Shown: piece after piece, positions 1-6,714 of the stretch
Position numbering within the stretch: position 1 is the first letter of the stretch
How the letters are laid out: every line of letters starts with the position of its first letter
NCBI GenBank assembly: GCA_003506275.1
Contig: DOBD01000096.1
Span: 1-10,484, forward strand
Length of the DNA: 10,484 nucleotides
Direction: 5' to 3'
Source: Bacteroidales bacterium
Lineage (GTDB): Bacteria > Bacteroidota > Bacteroidia > Bacteroidales > UBA1402
Program-made: the position numbers and the translations under genes
Notes under the pieces: model-generated
Seen by the model: the letters and a program-made list of their open reading frames with translations, nothing else
What the model was told of the DNA's origin: nothing
Databases searched by the model: none

Positions 1-261
1 ATAGAGTTTATCTTCACCAACCAGGAGCACGGTGCTGGCCTTGTCGTCCTTGACCTTGCTCTTTTCTTCCACCTTGTCAACGTCCTTGGACGGCATGGCG
101 ATTTCCATGGTTTGGGGCTTGGCCAATGAGGTGGCGAACATGAAGAAGGTGATCAACAACATGTTCATGTCCACCATGGGCGTAAAGTCCACCCGAAGAT
201 GCATTTTCTTCGGTTGCCCTTTCTTCCCTTCGTCATGACCGCCGGTATTTACTTCTGCCAT
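1..261 (-). CDS. exbD: ExbD/TolR biopolymer transport protein, first copy from the left (partial, C-terminus beyond window)
   Basis: This is an inner-membrane subunit of the proton-driven motor (ExbB/ExbD with TonB) that powers TonB-dependent outer-membrane receptors. The reverse strand is open from the ATG at 261 down to base 1, giving 87 codons that start MAEVNTGGHDEGKKG. A Lys-rich cytoplasmic N-terminus precedes one membrane segment at about residues 29-46. That segment contains FTPMVDMNMLLITFF, the ExbD/TolR signature, with the channel aspartate at residue 31. A Lys/Glu/Asp-rich periplasmic linker follows and the reading frame runs off the window, so the globular periplasmic domain is not visible. 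It lies 61 bases downstream of another exbD on the same strand, and two exbD copies in tandem are common in Bacteroidota. I am confident of the family. Which substrate system it serves cannot be read from the sequence. Confidence 0.9.
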   Translation of the reverse strand, partial: MAEVNTGGHDEGKKGQPKKMHLRVDFTPMVDMNMLLITFFMFATSLAKPQTMEIAMPSKDVDKVEEKSKVKDDKASTVLLVGEDKLY

Positions 262-293
262 ATGAGGTTTTCTTTTTTAGAGTGTTTAGTATG

Positions 294-315
294 GCCGGGC
301 GATGAAAGGCCCGGC
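294..315 (-). other. GC-only 7-bp hairpin between the two exbD genes
   Basis: GCCGGGC at 294-300 pairs perfectly with GCCCGGC at 309-315 around an 8-base loop. In the minus-strand transcript it begins about 7 bases after the stop codon of the upstream exbD. It is not followed by a run of T on that strand, so it does not look like a full intrinsic terminator. It could act as a partial attenuator, or as an mRNA processing or stability element. The pairing is seen directly and the role is inferred. Confidence 0.45.
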
Positions 316-322
316 ATCAGTC

Positions 323-916
323 TCAAGCATCCAGCACAGTCACCAGGTGGTACCTGTACAGTTTGAGGCCCATCATGACATCCAGCACCTTCTTGATGAT
401 GGGGTAGGGAGTCGTTTCATCGGCCTTGATCGCGATGGACAAATCCTTGTTGATGGTTGTTGCGTGCATGACCCACTGCCTGAATTGATTGTTCGTGCTG
501 TCATTGGGAATGCTGTACTGTTTCAGCAACTTGTCCTGATCTTCCAGCCGTTTGTTCAAAAACTCTGGAAGAACACTGACCGGCATGCCGATGATGGGTT
601 GGTCGACGAACGAACGCTTCTGTTCAGGTGTGAATGCGATGTTGTAATCCTTGCCGATTTCTTCAAGTACCGCCAACTTGTTATCCTTGCGGTCCAGTGT
701 CATGTACACGCGCCCTGTCTTGTCGATGAGCACCGTCATGATGTTGGCTTCAGGAATCTTCGTCTCCGAGATGGATCCGGGGGTAATCACCTGTACCGGC
801 TCTTTGGGGATGAAGTTGGCAGTCAGCATGAAGAAGGTCAGCAGGAGTACGGTTACGTCACTCATCGCCGTCATGTCGATGAAGGTATCGTGCTTCTTTG
901 ATTTAACCTTGGCCAT
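323..916 (-). CDS. exbD: ExbD/TolR biopolymer transport protein, second copy
   Basis: This 197-residue ExbD family protein is a single-pass inner-membrane component of the TonB energy-coupling complex. After a short basic N-terminus (MAKVKSKKHD), the membrane segment at about residues 18-36 carries AMSDVTVLLLTFFML, with the conserved proton-path aspartate at residue 20. Residues 40-197 form the periplasmic part. The last 40 residues (DLSIAIKADETTPYPIIKKV onward) match the usual ExbD end, with the strand-helix-strand fold that contacts TonB. It is longer than the E. coli protein of about 140 residues because of an insertion at roughly residues 85-150. It lies 55 bases after exbB and 61 before the other exbD, so the three are probably co-transcribed. 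The ATG at 916 is the natural start because it directly precedes the basic N-terminus. Confidence 0.92.
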   Translation of the reverse strand: MAKVKSKKHDTFIDMTAMSDVTVLLLTFFMLTANFIPKEPVQVITPGSISETKIPEANIMTVLIDKTGRVYMTLDRKDNKLAVLEEIGKDYNIAFTPEQKRSFVDQPIIGMPVSVLPEFLNKRLEDQDKLLKQYSIPNDSTNNQFRQWVMHATTINKDLSIAIKADETTPYPIIKKVLDVMMGLKLYRYHLVTVLDA

Positions 917-971
917 AATTGTCTACAGTTTAAATGGTTTACGTGATGATTGAATACGCAAAACGCATTTA

Positions 972-1808
972 TTATAAGGCCGAATGTTTTTTAGAATAGG
1001 TTTGACCAATGGCAAAGCCGATTTCGTTGACGGCGTTGGTGATGCCTTGTACCTTCTGTGCGAATACGTTGTAGAAGATGATGGCGAGAGCACCGGTACC
1101 GATACCCATGGCCGTGTTCATCAAGGCTTCGGAAATACCGGTAGACAAGGCGAGGGAGTCGGGAGCACCTTCGTTGGCCAAAGCGGCGAAGGAACGGATC
1201 ATACCCAATACCGTACCCAACAGACCGAACAGTGTACCCAGGGTGGAGATGGTGGCGATGATGGGCAGGTTTTGCTCCATGGCCGGCAGTTCCAACGCAG
1301 TGGCTTCTTCAATTTCCTTTTGGATGATGGCGGCCTTTTCGTCGTTGTTCAGGTTGTCGATTTTCTCAACGTCTTCGTAACGGATCAGTGCGGCGTTCAG
1401 GATATTGGCCGTGGCACCTTTCTGAGCATTGCACAGTTCGTGGGCACCCTTGATGTCGTTGGCATCCAGTTTCCTCTTTACGTCATGTACGAATTGAACG
1501 AGGTTGCCTTTACCGTTGGCACGGTTCATGGCGAAGAAACGTTCAACTGACAAGGTGATGACAGTCAACAAGAGGGTCATAACGAAGGGGATGATGACAC
1601 CACCTTTGTATAAGGTACCGAAGATGTTACCCTGGATGGGGTGGCCTTTGGGGTTGCCATCGATGAAGTTGGCAGGGTCACCGCACACAAAGTTGAAGAA
1701 CAGTTGGGCGATGATGAAGCAACAGAGGATGACAAAACCGGCGGATACACCACGCTTTACCTTATCGCTCTTTTTCTTTTCTACGACCTTTTTTTCGTTG
1801 GTTTTCAT
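972..1808 (-). CDS. exbB: MotA/TolQ/ExbB family proton-channel protein
   Basis: This 278-residue inner-membrane protein is expected to assemble into the ExbB ring around ExbD, using proton flow to energise TonB. The N-terminus is very basic (MKTNEKKVVEKKKSDKVKRG), followed by membrane segments at about residues 21-42, 70-92, 181-205 and 222-249. The MotA/ExbB core covers roughly residues 105-265. It includes the typical stretch TLGTLFGLLGTVLGMIRSF and the Gly/Ala-rich last helix with GISEALMNTAMGIGTGALAI. The membrane segment at 21-42 is additional to the three of E. coli ExbB, as is common in Bacteroidota homologues. It is the first gene of the minus-strand cluster, with a likely promoter about 85 bases upstream. 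It could in principle be a TolQ rather than an ExbB, but two ExbD genes follow and no tolB or pal gene is visible here. Confidence 0.93.
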   Translation of the reverse strand: MKTNEKKVVEKKKSDKVKRGVSAGFVILCCFIIAQLFFNFVCGDPANFIDGNPKGHPIQGNIFGTLYKGGVIIPFVMTLLLTVITLSVERFFAMNRANGKGNLVQFVHDVKRKLDANDIKGAHELCNAQKGATANILNAALIRYEDVEKIDNLNNDEKAAIIQKEIEEATALELPAMEQNLPIIATISTLGTLFGLLGTVLGMIRSFAALANEGAPDSLALSTGISEALMNTAMGIGTGALAIIFYNVFAQKVQGITNAVNEIGFAIGQTYSKKHSAL

Positions 1809-1890
1809 AATGTTACGAATGAGTTGTTGTTTATTGTTGATGATTGGTTATTTCTGGAGTTTAAGGAAATGGCGCCTCAAATTCGGTTTG

Positions 1891-1898
1891 CAAAAATA
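1891..1898 (-). promoter_or_regulatory. Probable -7 promoter box for the exbB-exbD-exbD operon
   Basis: Read on the minus strand this is TATTTTTG, a full match to the Bacteroidota primary-sigma -7 consensus TAnnTTTG. It would place the transcript start about 75 bases before the exbB start codon. I see no clean TTTG at the expected 19-21 bases upstream, so the -33 element is weak or absent and activation by a regulator is possible. Confidence 0.5.
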
Positions 1899-1939
1899 CA
1901 AATCAATTTCAGAGAAGCCCTCTTTTTCAGTCGGATAAT

Positions 1940-1967
1940 TTGTTAATGCTTGTTAATTCACTTGTTA
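1940..1967. repeat. Three TTGTTA direct repeats upstream of the exb promoter
   Basis: TTGTTA occurs at 1940-1945, 1950-1955 and 1962-1967, with starts 10 and 12 bases apart and therefore roughly on one face of the helix. The cluster lies about 40-75 bases upstream of the minus-strand -7 box, where an activator might bind. The DNA is A/T-rich, so chance is a real alternative. Confidence 0.35.
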
Positions 1968-2157
1968 CAATGTGGTGACAACGTTGAAGTAACCTATAGA
2001 GACTGTGTTTGATGTGACATGGTTTAACATGCTATCGGAGGGGCTTTGCCGTAGTGGTATCATTGTTCAGCCTTTTCACTGATAAAACGGGAGGTCTTGA
2101 GCCATATTGTCCCTGTTATTCGATGATGCAGCCCTTTTTTGTTTTTTTAACCTGTGG

Positions 2158-2189
2158 TTTGGTGGGGCCAACTGCAAACCGTATCTTTG
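2158..2189 (+). promoter_or_regulatory. Bacteroidota promoter driving the riboswitch and btuB operon
   Basis: TTTG at 2158-2161 is separated by 20 bases from TATCTTTG at 2182-2189. This matches the Bacteroidota -33/-7 consensus (TTTG, about 19-21 bases, TAnnTTTG) at every fixed position. Transcription would begin near 2194-2197, directly at the 5' edge of the cobalamin riboswitch. Confidence 0.8.
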
Positions 2190-2197
2190 CCCTCGCA

Positions 2198-2358
2198 TTG
2201 GTTCACCAGGCCAAACAGGCCGTGATGAAAAGGGAATCCGGTGAGAATCCGGAACAGACCCGCTGCTGTATGCTCCATCAACAGGTGCCGAACAACGATG
2301 CCACTGTCCTTGCGGATGGGAAGGCCTCGGTACCCGGAGTAAGTCAGAAGACCTGCCG
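2198..2358 (+). ncRNA. Cobalamin (B12) riboswitch aptamer
   Basis: Several conserved blocks of the cobalamin riboswitch family appear in order. A GGT lies at 2200-2202. The B12-box core follows, with GGGAA (2232-2236), GGTG (2240-2243), AATCC (2246-2250) and CCCGC (2259-2263) running into CTGT. Then come GCCACTG at 2300-2306, GGGAAGG at 2318-2324, and the closing block AGTCAGAAGACCTGCC at 2342-2357. It lies between a strong promoter and a BtuB-like receptor gene, the textbook position. When B12 is plentiful it should switch off the downstream uptake genes. Only about 37 bases separate the aptamer from the ATG at 2395 and I see no terminator hairpin followed by T residues there. Control of translation start is therefore more likely than termination, which is inference. 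Confidence 0.95.
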
Positions 2359-2394
2359 TGCGCAATTGTCAATGACTTTCGTGGTAAGAAGTTC

Positions 2395-4425
2395 ATGCAC
2401 CAAATAGTGTCTCGTTTTTCCATCCTATGTCTGTTTGTCGCACTGCCACTGATGAGTGGCCGGGCTGCTGAACACGTACCTGCTGATACCCTGTACAGTG
2501 ATCCACTCAGGGAAGTGACCGTGACAGGTCATGCCAAACACAACGCAGAGCGGGCAGCTTCCATCTATCAGTCGATGGACAAGGAGGCCCTTGCAACGAC
2601 TCAATCCCTGCTGGTAGCTGACGCTGCCAAATTTTTTGCGGGCGCGGTAATCAGGGACTATGGCGGGTTGGGAGGTATGAAAACCCTGTCGGTACGGGGG
2701 ATGGGTGCTCACCATACGGCTGTATCCTACGATGGCATCACGTTGTCAGATGGTCAGACTGGTCAGATAGACCTGGGTCGGTATGCCCTGGACAACCTGG
2801 ATCTGGTGGCATTGACCATAGGGGAGGGCCAAACCTTGTTCCAGCCGGCCAGGATGAATGCTTCAGCCGGTCTCCTGGCCCTGAAATCCAGACGACCTCG
2901 TTTCAACGAGGGGCAGCGATATAAAGGAGCGGTCTCGGTCAAGGGAGGGTCTTTCGGACTGTTTAACCCCGATCTATTGCTCCAGGCTACTCTTGGTCGG
3001 AGTGTCGATATCTCCCTGAATGGCCACTTTCTCGGATCCAACGGTGATTACCCCTTCCGCCTGGCCTATGGTGATGCGTCCGATGCCTATACGGTGGAAA
3101 GGCGGACCAACAATCAATCGGAGGCGTATAGGTTGGAAGGCACGGTCTATGCCGACTTGCCAAAGAACAGTTTGTTGGAAGTAAAATCCTATTATTACGC
3201 CTCATCAAAAGGACTGCCAGGAGCCATCATACTCTACAACACCCAGTCCACTCAACATCTGTGGGATAAGAACGGCTTTATCCAAGCCAGGTACGAACAA
3301 GTCGTCTCACCTACTGTCCGTTGGCAGCTTAACACCAAATACGGAGCTAGTTGGCAGCGTTACCTCAATCCCGATTACCTGGGATCTACCGGCAAAGAAG
3401 ATCATCGCTACCGTCAGGATGAGGGCTATCTTTCGGTAGTAGGGCTGTACACGTGGCCGGATGGTTGGTCAGTTGCCTGGGCGTCGGATGTGGCCGTCAA
3501 CCGAATGCGGGCCAATCTTCATCAGTTTTCCAATCCGTATCGGCTTACCTGGTTGAACCAGGCCTCGGCGGCCTACGTCTCGGAGCGGATCAGCGGTTCG
3601 GCCAGCTTGTTGGGAACAGTGGTCAATGAGGAGACCCTGGATCAACAACCCGCCAACGATCGTTGGGCCTTGAATCCAGGTATCAACGTGTCGTACAGGC
3701 CACTGCTTGACTGGCCTTTGCGTTTGAGAGCTTTTTATAAATCGACGTACCGCATGCCCAGTTTCAATGACTTGTATTATTCGAGCGTAGGTAATAGGCT
3801 GTTGCGGCCTGAACAAAGCCGTCAGCTCAACCTGGGTATGACCATTGCCATGGCCTCACCCCAACAGCGCACGCGGTTGACAGCTACCCTTGACGGATAT
3901 CATAACCGCATCACGGATAAAATCATGGCGTTGCCCACCAAAAACATCTTTGTCTGGAGCATGGTTAATCTGGGTAAGGTCTCCATCACCGGATTGGATG
4001 TCACGACGGCTTTTGGACACCGCTTCAATGATGACTGGGCGTTGGATGGTGCCTGGAACCATTCCTACCAACGAGCGCTGGATAAGACGGATCCGACCTC
4101 TCCGACGTATGACAATCAGTTGGCCTATGCGCCCCGTGTCTATGGCTCGGCCAGAGTGGGGCTGAAATCTCCCTGGGTTGCGCTGGCCTGGTCTACTCTT
4201 TGGTCTGGTCATCGTTATGTTACCGGCCACAACCTGGTCGAAAACGACTTGCCCGGCTTTGCCGATCAGAGTCTTTCCCTGGAAAAGGTGTTCAAGCACT
4301 CTTTGCACGATGTGACGTTCAGGGCTGAGGTCTTGAATCTCCTGGGAACCTCTTACGAGGTAATCCGGAATTTTCCCATGCCTGGTCGCTCATACAGGCT
4401 GACGGTCAAACTGGCCCTACGTTGA
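2395..4425 (+). CDS. btuB: TonB-dependent vitamin B12 receptor, BtuB-like
   Basis: This 676-residue outer-membrane receptor is predicted to import cobalamin using energy from TonB. A signal peptide covers about residues 1-25 (hydrophobic ILCLFVALPL, cleavage near SGRAA). Shortly after, REVTVTG at 39-45 resembles a TonB box. The plug domain covers about residues 50-165, with GGLGGMKTLSVRGMGAHHTA and DGITLSDGQTGQIDLGRY typical of the family. The beta-barrel occupies roughly 170-676 and ends PMPGRSYRLTVKLALR, without the usual aromatic last residue. There is no N-terminal carboxypeptidase-regulatory-like domain of the SusC type, and the length is near that of E. coli BtuB (about 614). The B12 specificity rests mainly on the riboswitch directly upstream and the BtuG-like gene 18 bases downstream. 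The ATG at 2395 is the only good in-frame start and leaves an intact signal peptide. Confidence 0.88.
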   Translation: MHQIVSRFSILCLFVALPLMSGRAAEHVPADTLYSDPLREVTVTGHAKHNAERAASIYQSMDKEALATTQSLLVADAAKFFAGAVIRDYGGLGGMKTLSVRGMGAHHTAVSYDGITLSDGQTGQIDLGRYALDNLDLVALTIGEGQTLFQPARMNASAGLLALKSRRPRFNEGQRYKGAVSVKGGSFGLFNPDLLLQATLGRSVDISLNGHFLGSNGDYPFRLAYGDASDAYTVERRTNNQSEAYRLEGTVYADLPKNSLLEVKSYYYASSKGLPGAIILYNTQSTQHLWDKNGFIQARYEQVVSPTVRWQLNTKYGASWQRYLNPDYLGSTGKEDHRYRQDEGYLSVVGLYTWPDGWSVAWASDVAVNRMRANLHQFSNPYRLTWLNQASAAYVSERISGSASLLGTVVNEETLDQQPANDRWALNPGINVSYRPLLDWPLRLRAFYKSTYRMPSFNDLYYSSVGNRLLRPEQSRQLNLGMTIAMASPQQRTRLTATLDGYHNRITDKIMALPTKNIFVWSMVNLGKVSITGLDVTTAFGHRFNDDWALDGAWNHSYQRALDKTDPTSPTYDNQLAYAPRVYGSARVGLKSPWVALAWSTLWSGHRYVTGHNLVENDLPGFADQSLSLEKVFKHSLHDVTFRAEVLNLLGTSYEVIRNFPMPGRSYRLTVKLALR

Positions 4426-4443
4426 TGGTTATGACACAAAAAA

Positions 4444-6360
4444 ATGATGAAAACGAGTCGCCTTTTCCCCTTTAATGTTACTACCCTCCTGGGCTGTTTG
4501 TTGCCCTTGGTGGGGATCAGCCTGGGTGCCTGTGATGACCTAACTTCGGTTGAGCCTCCTGCAACACCGGAAACGGGGTTGGGGGTCGGTGCGTTGTATG
4601 TGCTGTGTGATGGGAATTATTCATTGAACAACAGTACGTTGGCATTGTATGATGCCAACGAAGAACAATGGGATAAGGACTTTTTTCAATCCATGGCTGG
4701 CCGAAAGCTGGGGGATACCGGTAACGACCTGCAACGGTACGGGGATAAAGTGTACATAGTCATGACAGCCTCCAGTCAGATTGAGGTGCTGAATGCCCGT
4801 ACGGGTGAACCAATCAAGCAAATCTCCCTGTTTGACGGGGCGGTGGCCAGGCAGCCCCGGTACCTGGCTTTTTGGGACAACAAAGCCTACGTTTGTTCGT
4901 TCGACGGCACCGTGGCACGCATCGACACGGCCAGTTTGTCGGTGGAGGCTTTGACCAGCGTGGGGCGGCACCCTGACGGATTGTCGGCAGCCAATGGCAA
5001 ACTCTATGTGGCCAATTCAGGGGGCTTGGATTTCGGTGATGCCCTAGGCTACGACAATACCGTTTCCATCGTGGACTTGAGTACGTTCAACGAATGCGGC
5101 CGCCTTACCGTGGGGCTCAATCCCTATCGGGTCAAGACCGATGACAGGGGGTATGTCTGGGTGACCTGCCGGGGTAATTATGCCGACGAATCAGGCTCTT
5201 TATGGTGTCTGGATTCCGGTTCGGACAGGGTGGTCGACAGTTTTCCGTTGGCAGTCACCAACATGGCATTTAACGGTCCTCTGGCCTATTGCTACCACTA
5301 CGACAACGCAACCACTTCGTCCAGTATCATGGTATTCAATCTGGTAACACGAACGATGGAACGGGAGGCCTTCATTACCGACGGTACCCACGTTAAAACG
5401 CCCTATGGCATCTATGTGGAGCCGTTGAGCGGAGATGTCTATGTGACGGATGCCGGCGACTATGTATCGGCCGGTGCTGTGTGCTGTTTTTCGGCCGAGG
5501 GGAGGTTGCGATTCAAATGGGAGCAAGTAGGGATAAGCCCCAATACCGTATTATATGTACCTGATTTTGTTGGCGGTGAGACGAGGCAGGATACGACGGT
5601 CAGTAAGGCGGCCTATATTCACCAGGTGCTTGCCTATATACCTGCACCTGGCCAATTTGTGGGCATGTATCCGGCTTGGAAGGAAGGTGATGATGTCGAG
5701 TCGTTGCGTTTGAAAGCGGAAGCTCGTTTGAAAGGCCGCCTGGGTGGGATGGTTTCCTTGGGACGATTCGGAGGGCGCCTTGATTTTGCATTTGACGGTC
5801 CTGTATGGAACAAGCCTGGCCAGCCTGACTTTAAAATTTATGGTAACGCCTTTCTCAATGGGGCTGAGCCTGGTATTGTGGCCGTATCGGTTGATGCCAA
5901 CGCCAACGGTTTGCCCGACGATACGTGGTACGAGTTGGCTGGCTCTGCCCACAACGACCCCATGACCATAAAGAACTACCGAATTGTCTACTACAAGCCA
6001 GCCAATCCGACAGACAGTGTACCTTATGCCGATAATAGAGGGGCCAGCGGTTTTTTGCGTCCCGGTTACCCTGTCTGGATGGGCGACTCGCTGCCTTGTA
6101 CCGGAACCCTGCTGTCACCCACGGCCGTTCAGGATCCTGCTACCGGTTACTGGACCTTGAACGCGTTGGATTGGGGGTACGCAGACAATCACCTGAACAC
6201 GTCCTCCAACATCGCCTTTGACCTGGATTGGGCCGTTGATGCCTCCGGTTCGCCGGTTCACCTGGATTCAGCTCATTTTATACGTGTCTATACGGCTGTT
6301 AATCAAGAAGCAGGATGGCTGGGAGAGCTGTCTACGGAAGTGACCGGTGCCGAGAAATAG
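4444..6360 (+). CDS. btuG: BtuG-like surface lipoprotein: beta-propeller plus an added C-terminal domain
   Basis: This 638-residue lipoprotein is predicted to capture B12 at the cell surface and hand it to BtuB. Its signal peptide ends in a lipobox, LGAC, with the lipidated cysteine at residue 30. The next residues are DD, an acidic start like the Bacteroidota surface-export signal. Residues 48-372 contain YncE/NHL-type propeller repeats such as DKVYIVMTASSQIEVLN, NKAYVCSFDGTVARID, GKLYVANSGG, NTVSIVDLSTF and GDVYVTDAGDY, as in BtuG proteins. Residues 430-637 form a second domain with DFAFDGPVW, DFKIYGNAF, EPGIVAVSVDANANGLPDD and TWYELAG, and a W/Y-rich end. This looks like a beta-sandwich domain known from Bacteroidota cell-surface proteins. 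It has a DxNxNGxPDD loop that could bind calcium. The gene starts 18 bases after btuB, so it is probably in the same riboswitch-controlled operon. ATG codons at 4444 and 4447 are both possible. The btuG symbol is inferred from context and fold pattern, not from an alignment. Confidence 0.75.
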   Translation: MMKTSRLFPFNVTTLLGCLLPLVGISLGACDDLTSVEPPATPETGLGVGALYVLCDGNYSLNNSTLALYDANEEQWDKDFFQSMAGRKLGDTGNDLQRYGDKVYIVMTASSQIEVLNARTGEPIKQISLFDGAVARQPRYLAFWDNKAYVCSFDGTVARIDTASLSVEALTSVGRHPDGLSAANGKLYVANSGGLDFGDALGYDNTVSIVDLSTFNECGRLTVGLNPYRVKTDDRGYVWVTCRGNYADESGSLWCLDSGSDRVVDSFPLAVTNMAFNGPLAYCYHYDNATTSSSIMVFNLVTRTMEREAFITDGTHVKTPYGIYVEPLSGDVYVTDAGDYVSAGAVCCFSAEGRLRFKWEQVGISPNTVLYVPDFVGGETRQDTTVSKAAYIHQVLAYIPAPGQFVGMYPAWKEGDDVESLRLKAEARLKGRLGGMVSLGRFGGRLDFAFDGPVWNKPGQPDFKIYGNAFLNGAEPGIVAVSVDANANGLPDDTWYELAGSAHNDPMTIKNYRIVYYKPANPTDSVPYADNRGASGFLRPGYPVWMGDSLPCTGTLLSPTAVQDPATGYWTLNALDWGYADNHLNTSSNIAFDLDWAVDASGSPVHLDSAHFIRVYTAVNQEAGWLGELSTEVTGAEK

Positions 6361-6367
6361 CTGAGCG

Positions 6368-6390
6368 TGGCTTTGTTTAAAATGAAGCCA
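6368..6390 (+). terminator. Possible terminator hairpin after the btuB-btuG operon
   Basis: TGGCTT at 6368-6373 pairs perfectly with AAGCCA at 6385-6390 around an 11-base A/T-rich loop, beginning 7 bases after the stop codon. The bases that follow (GCCCTTAATTAA) are only moderately T-rich, so it is a weak candidate for an intrinsic terminator. The position, just before an independent promoter, fits. Confidence 0.4.
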
Positions 6391-6414
6391 GCCCTTAATT
6401 AATGGGGGATTCTC

Positions 6415-6445
6415 TTTGTTGTTTAACAAATTTTCAGTATCTTCG
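6415..6445 (+). promoter_or_regulatory. Bacteroidota promoter for the large beta-helix gene
   Basis: TTTG at 6415-6418 is followed after 19 bases by TATCTTCG at 6438-6445, one base off the TAnnTTTG consensus, with ideal spacing. It marks the next gene as a separate transcription unit from the B12 operon. The transcript start would be near 6451, leaving a leader of roughly 260 bases. Confidence 0.7.
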
Positions 6446-6714
6446 TAGTTGGTATGGATTGTATCAGGCCTTTTTTCCCGTGAGGGAGTCGATGGTTTGC
6501 TACGATTCTGTGCTGAATGGATCCCCGGTCGATTCAGTTTCTCATACCGACACCACCCCTCACTACCCTTGCCAGCCGGGAATATGGCGGCTATACGGCC
6601 GTTGAACCCACTGCCTGAAGCGGTATTTGGAACGAACCGAACTTCAAAGCCCCCAATGGGCTCTTTGCTGTTTTCAGGTGTTTCTTCCACTAACTAAAAA
6701 CCATATTCGCAACC
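6446..6714 (+). other. Long untranslated leader of the beta-helix gene
   Basis: About 260 bases separate the promoter from the ATG at 6715. The open frames across it show no protein-like composition or family motif, so I read it as an untranslated leader. Near its end, AGCCC at 6648-6652 pairs with GGGCT at 6658-6662 around a 5-base loop. A T-rich stretch follows (6664-6674), which might be a weak attenuator. TAAAAA at 6695-6700, about 14 bases before the start, fits the A/T-rich initiation signals of Bacteroidota. I recognise no known riboswitch here. Confidence 0.4.

Larger units (their letters stand above)
1809..2157. other. Divergent intergenic region, outer part
   Basis: No credible gene is seen here. 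The part nearest exbB (1809-1900) is the probable 5' leader and -7 box of the exb operon. Three TTGTTA hexamers lie at 1940-1967. Bases 1968-2157 contain only short T-rich runs (2135-2148) and a CATG-gtttaa-CATG element around 2020. I can assign no function to these. Confidence 0.5.

Noticed and set aside
302..901. A 199-codon plus-strand frame opposite the second exbD
   Set aside because: The minus-strand product is a convincing ExbD with membrane signature and family C-terminus. The plus frame is its antisense shadow, rich in His, Asp and Val.
2076..2423. Open frames across the btuB upstream region on both strands
   Set aside because: The conserved blocks of the cobalamin riboswitch and a consensus promoter explain this DNA. 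The translated frames show no protein-like features.
6268..6690. A 140-codon minus-strand frame spanning the end of the btuG-like gene and the following gap
   Set aside because: It overlaps the C-terminal coding part of the lipoprotein, crosses the promoter and has no family motif. The gap is better read as promoter plus leader.
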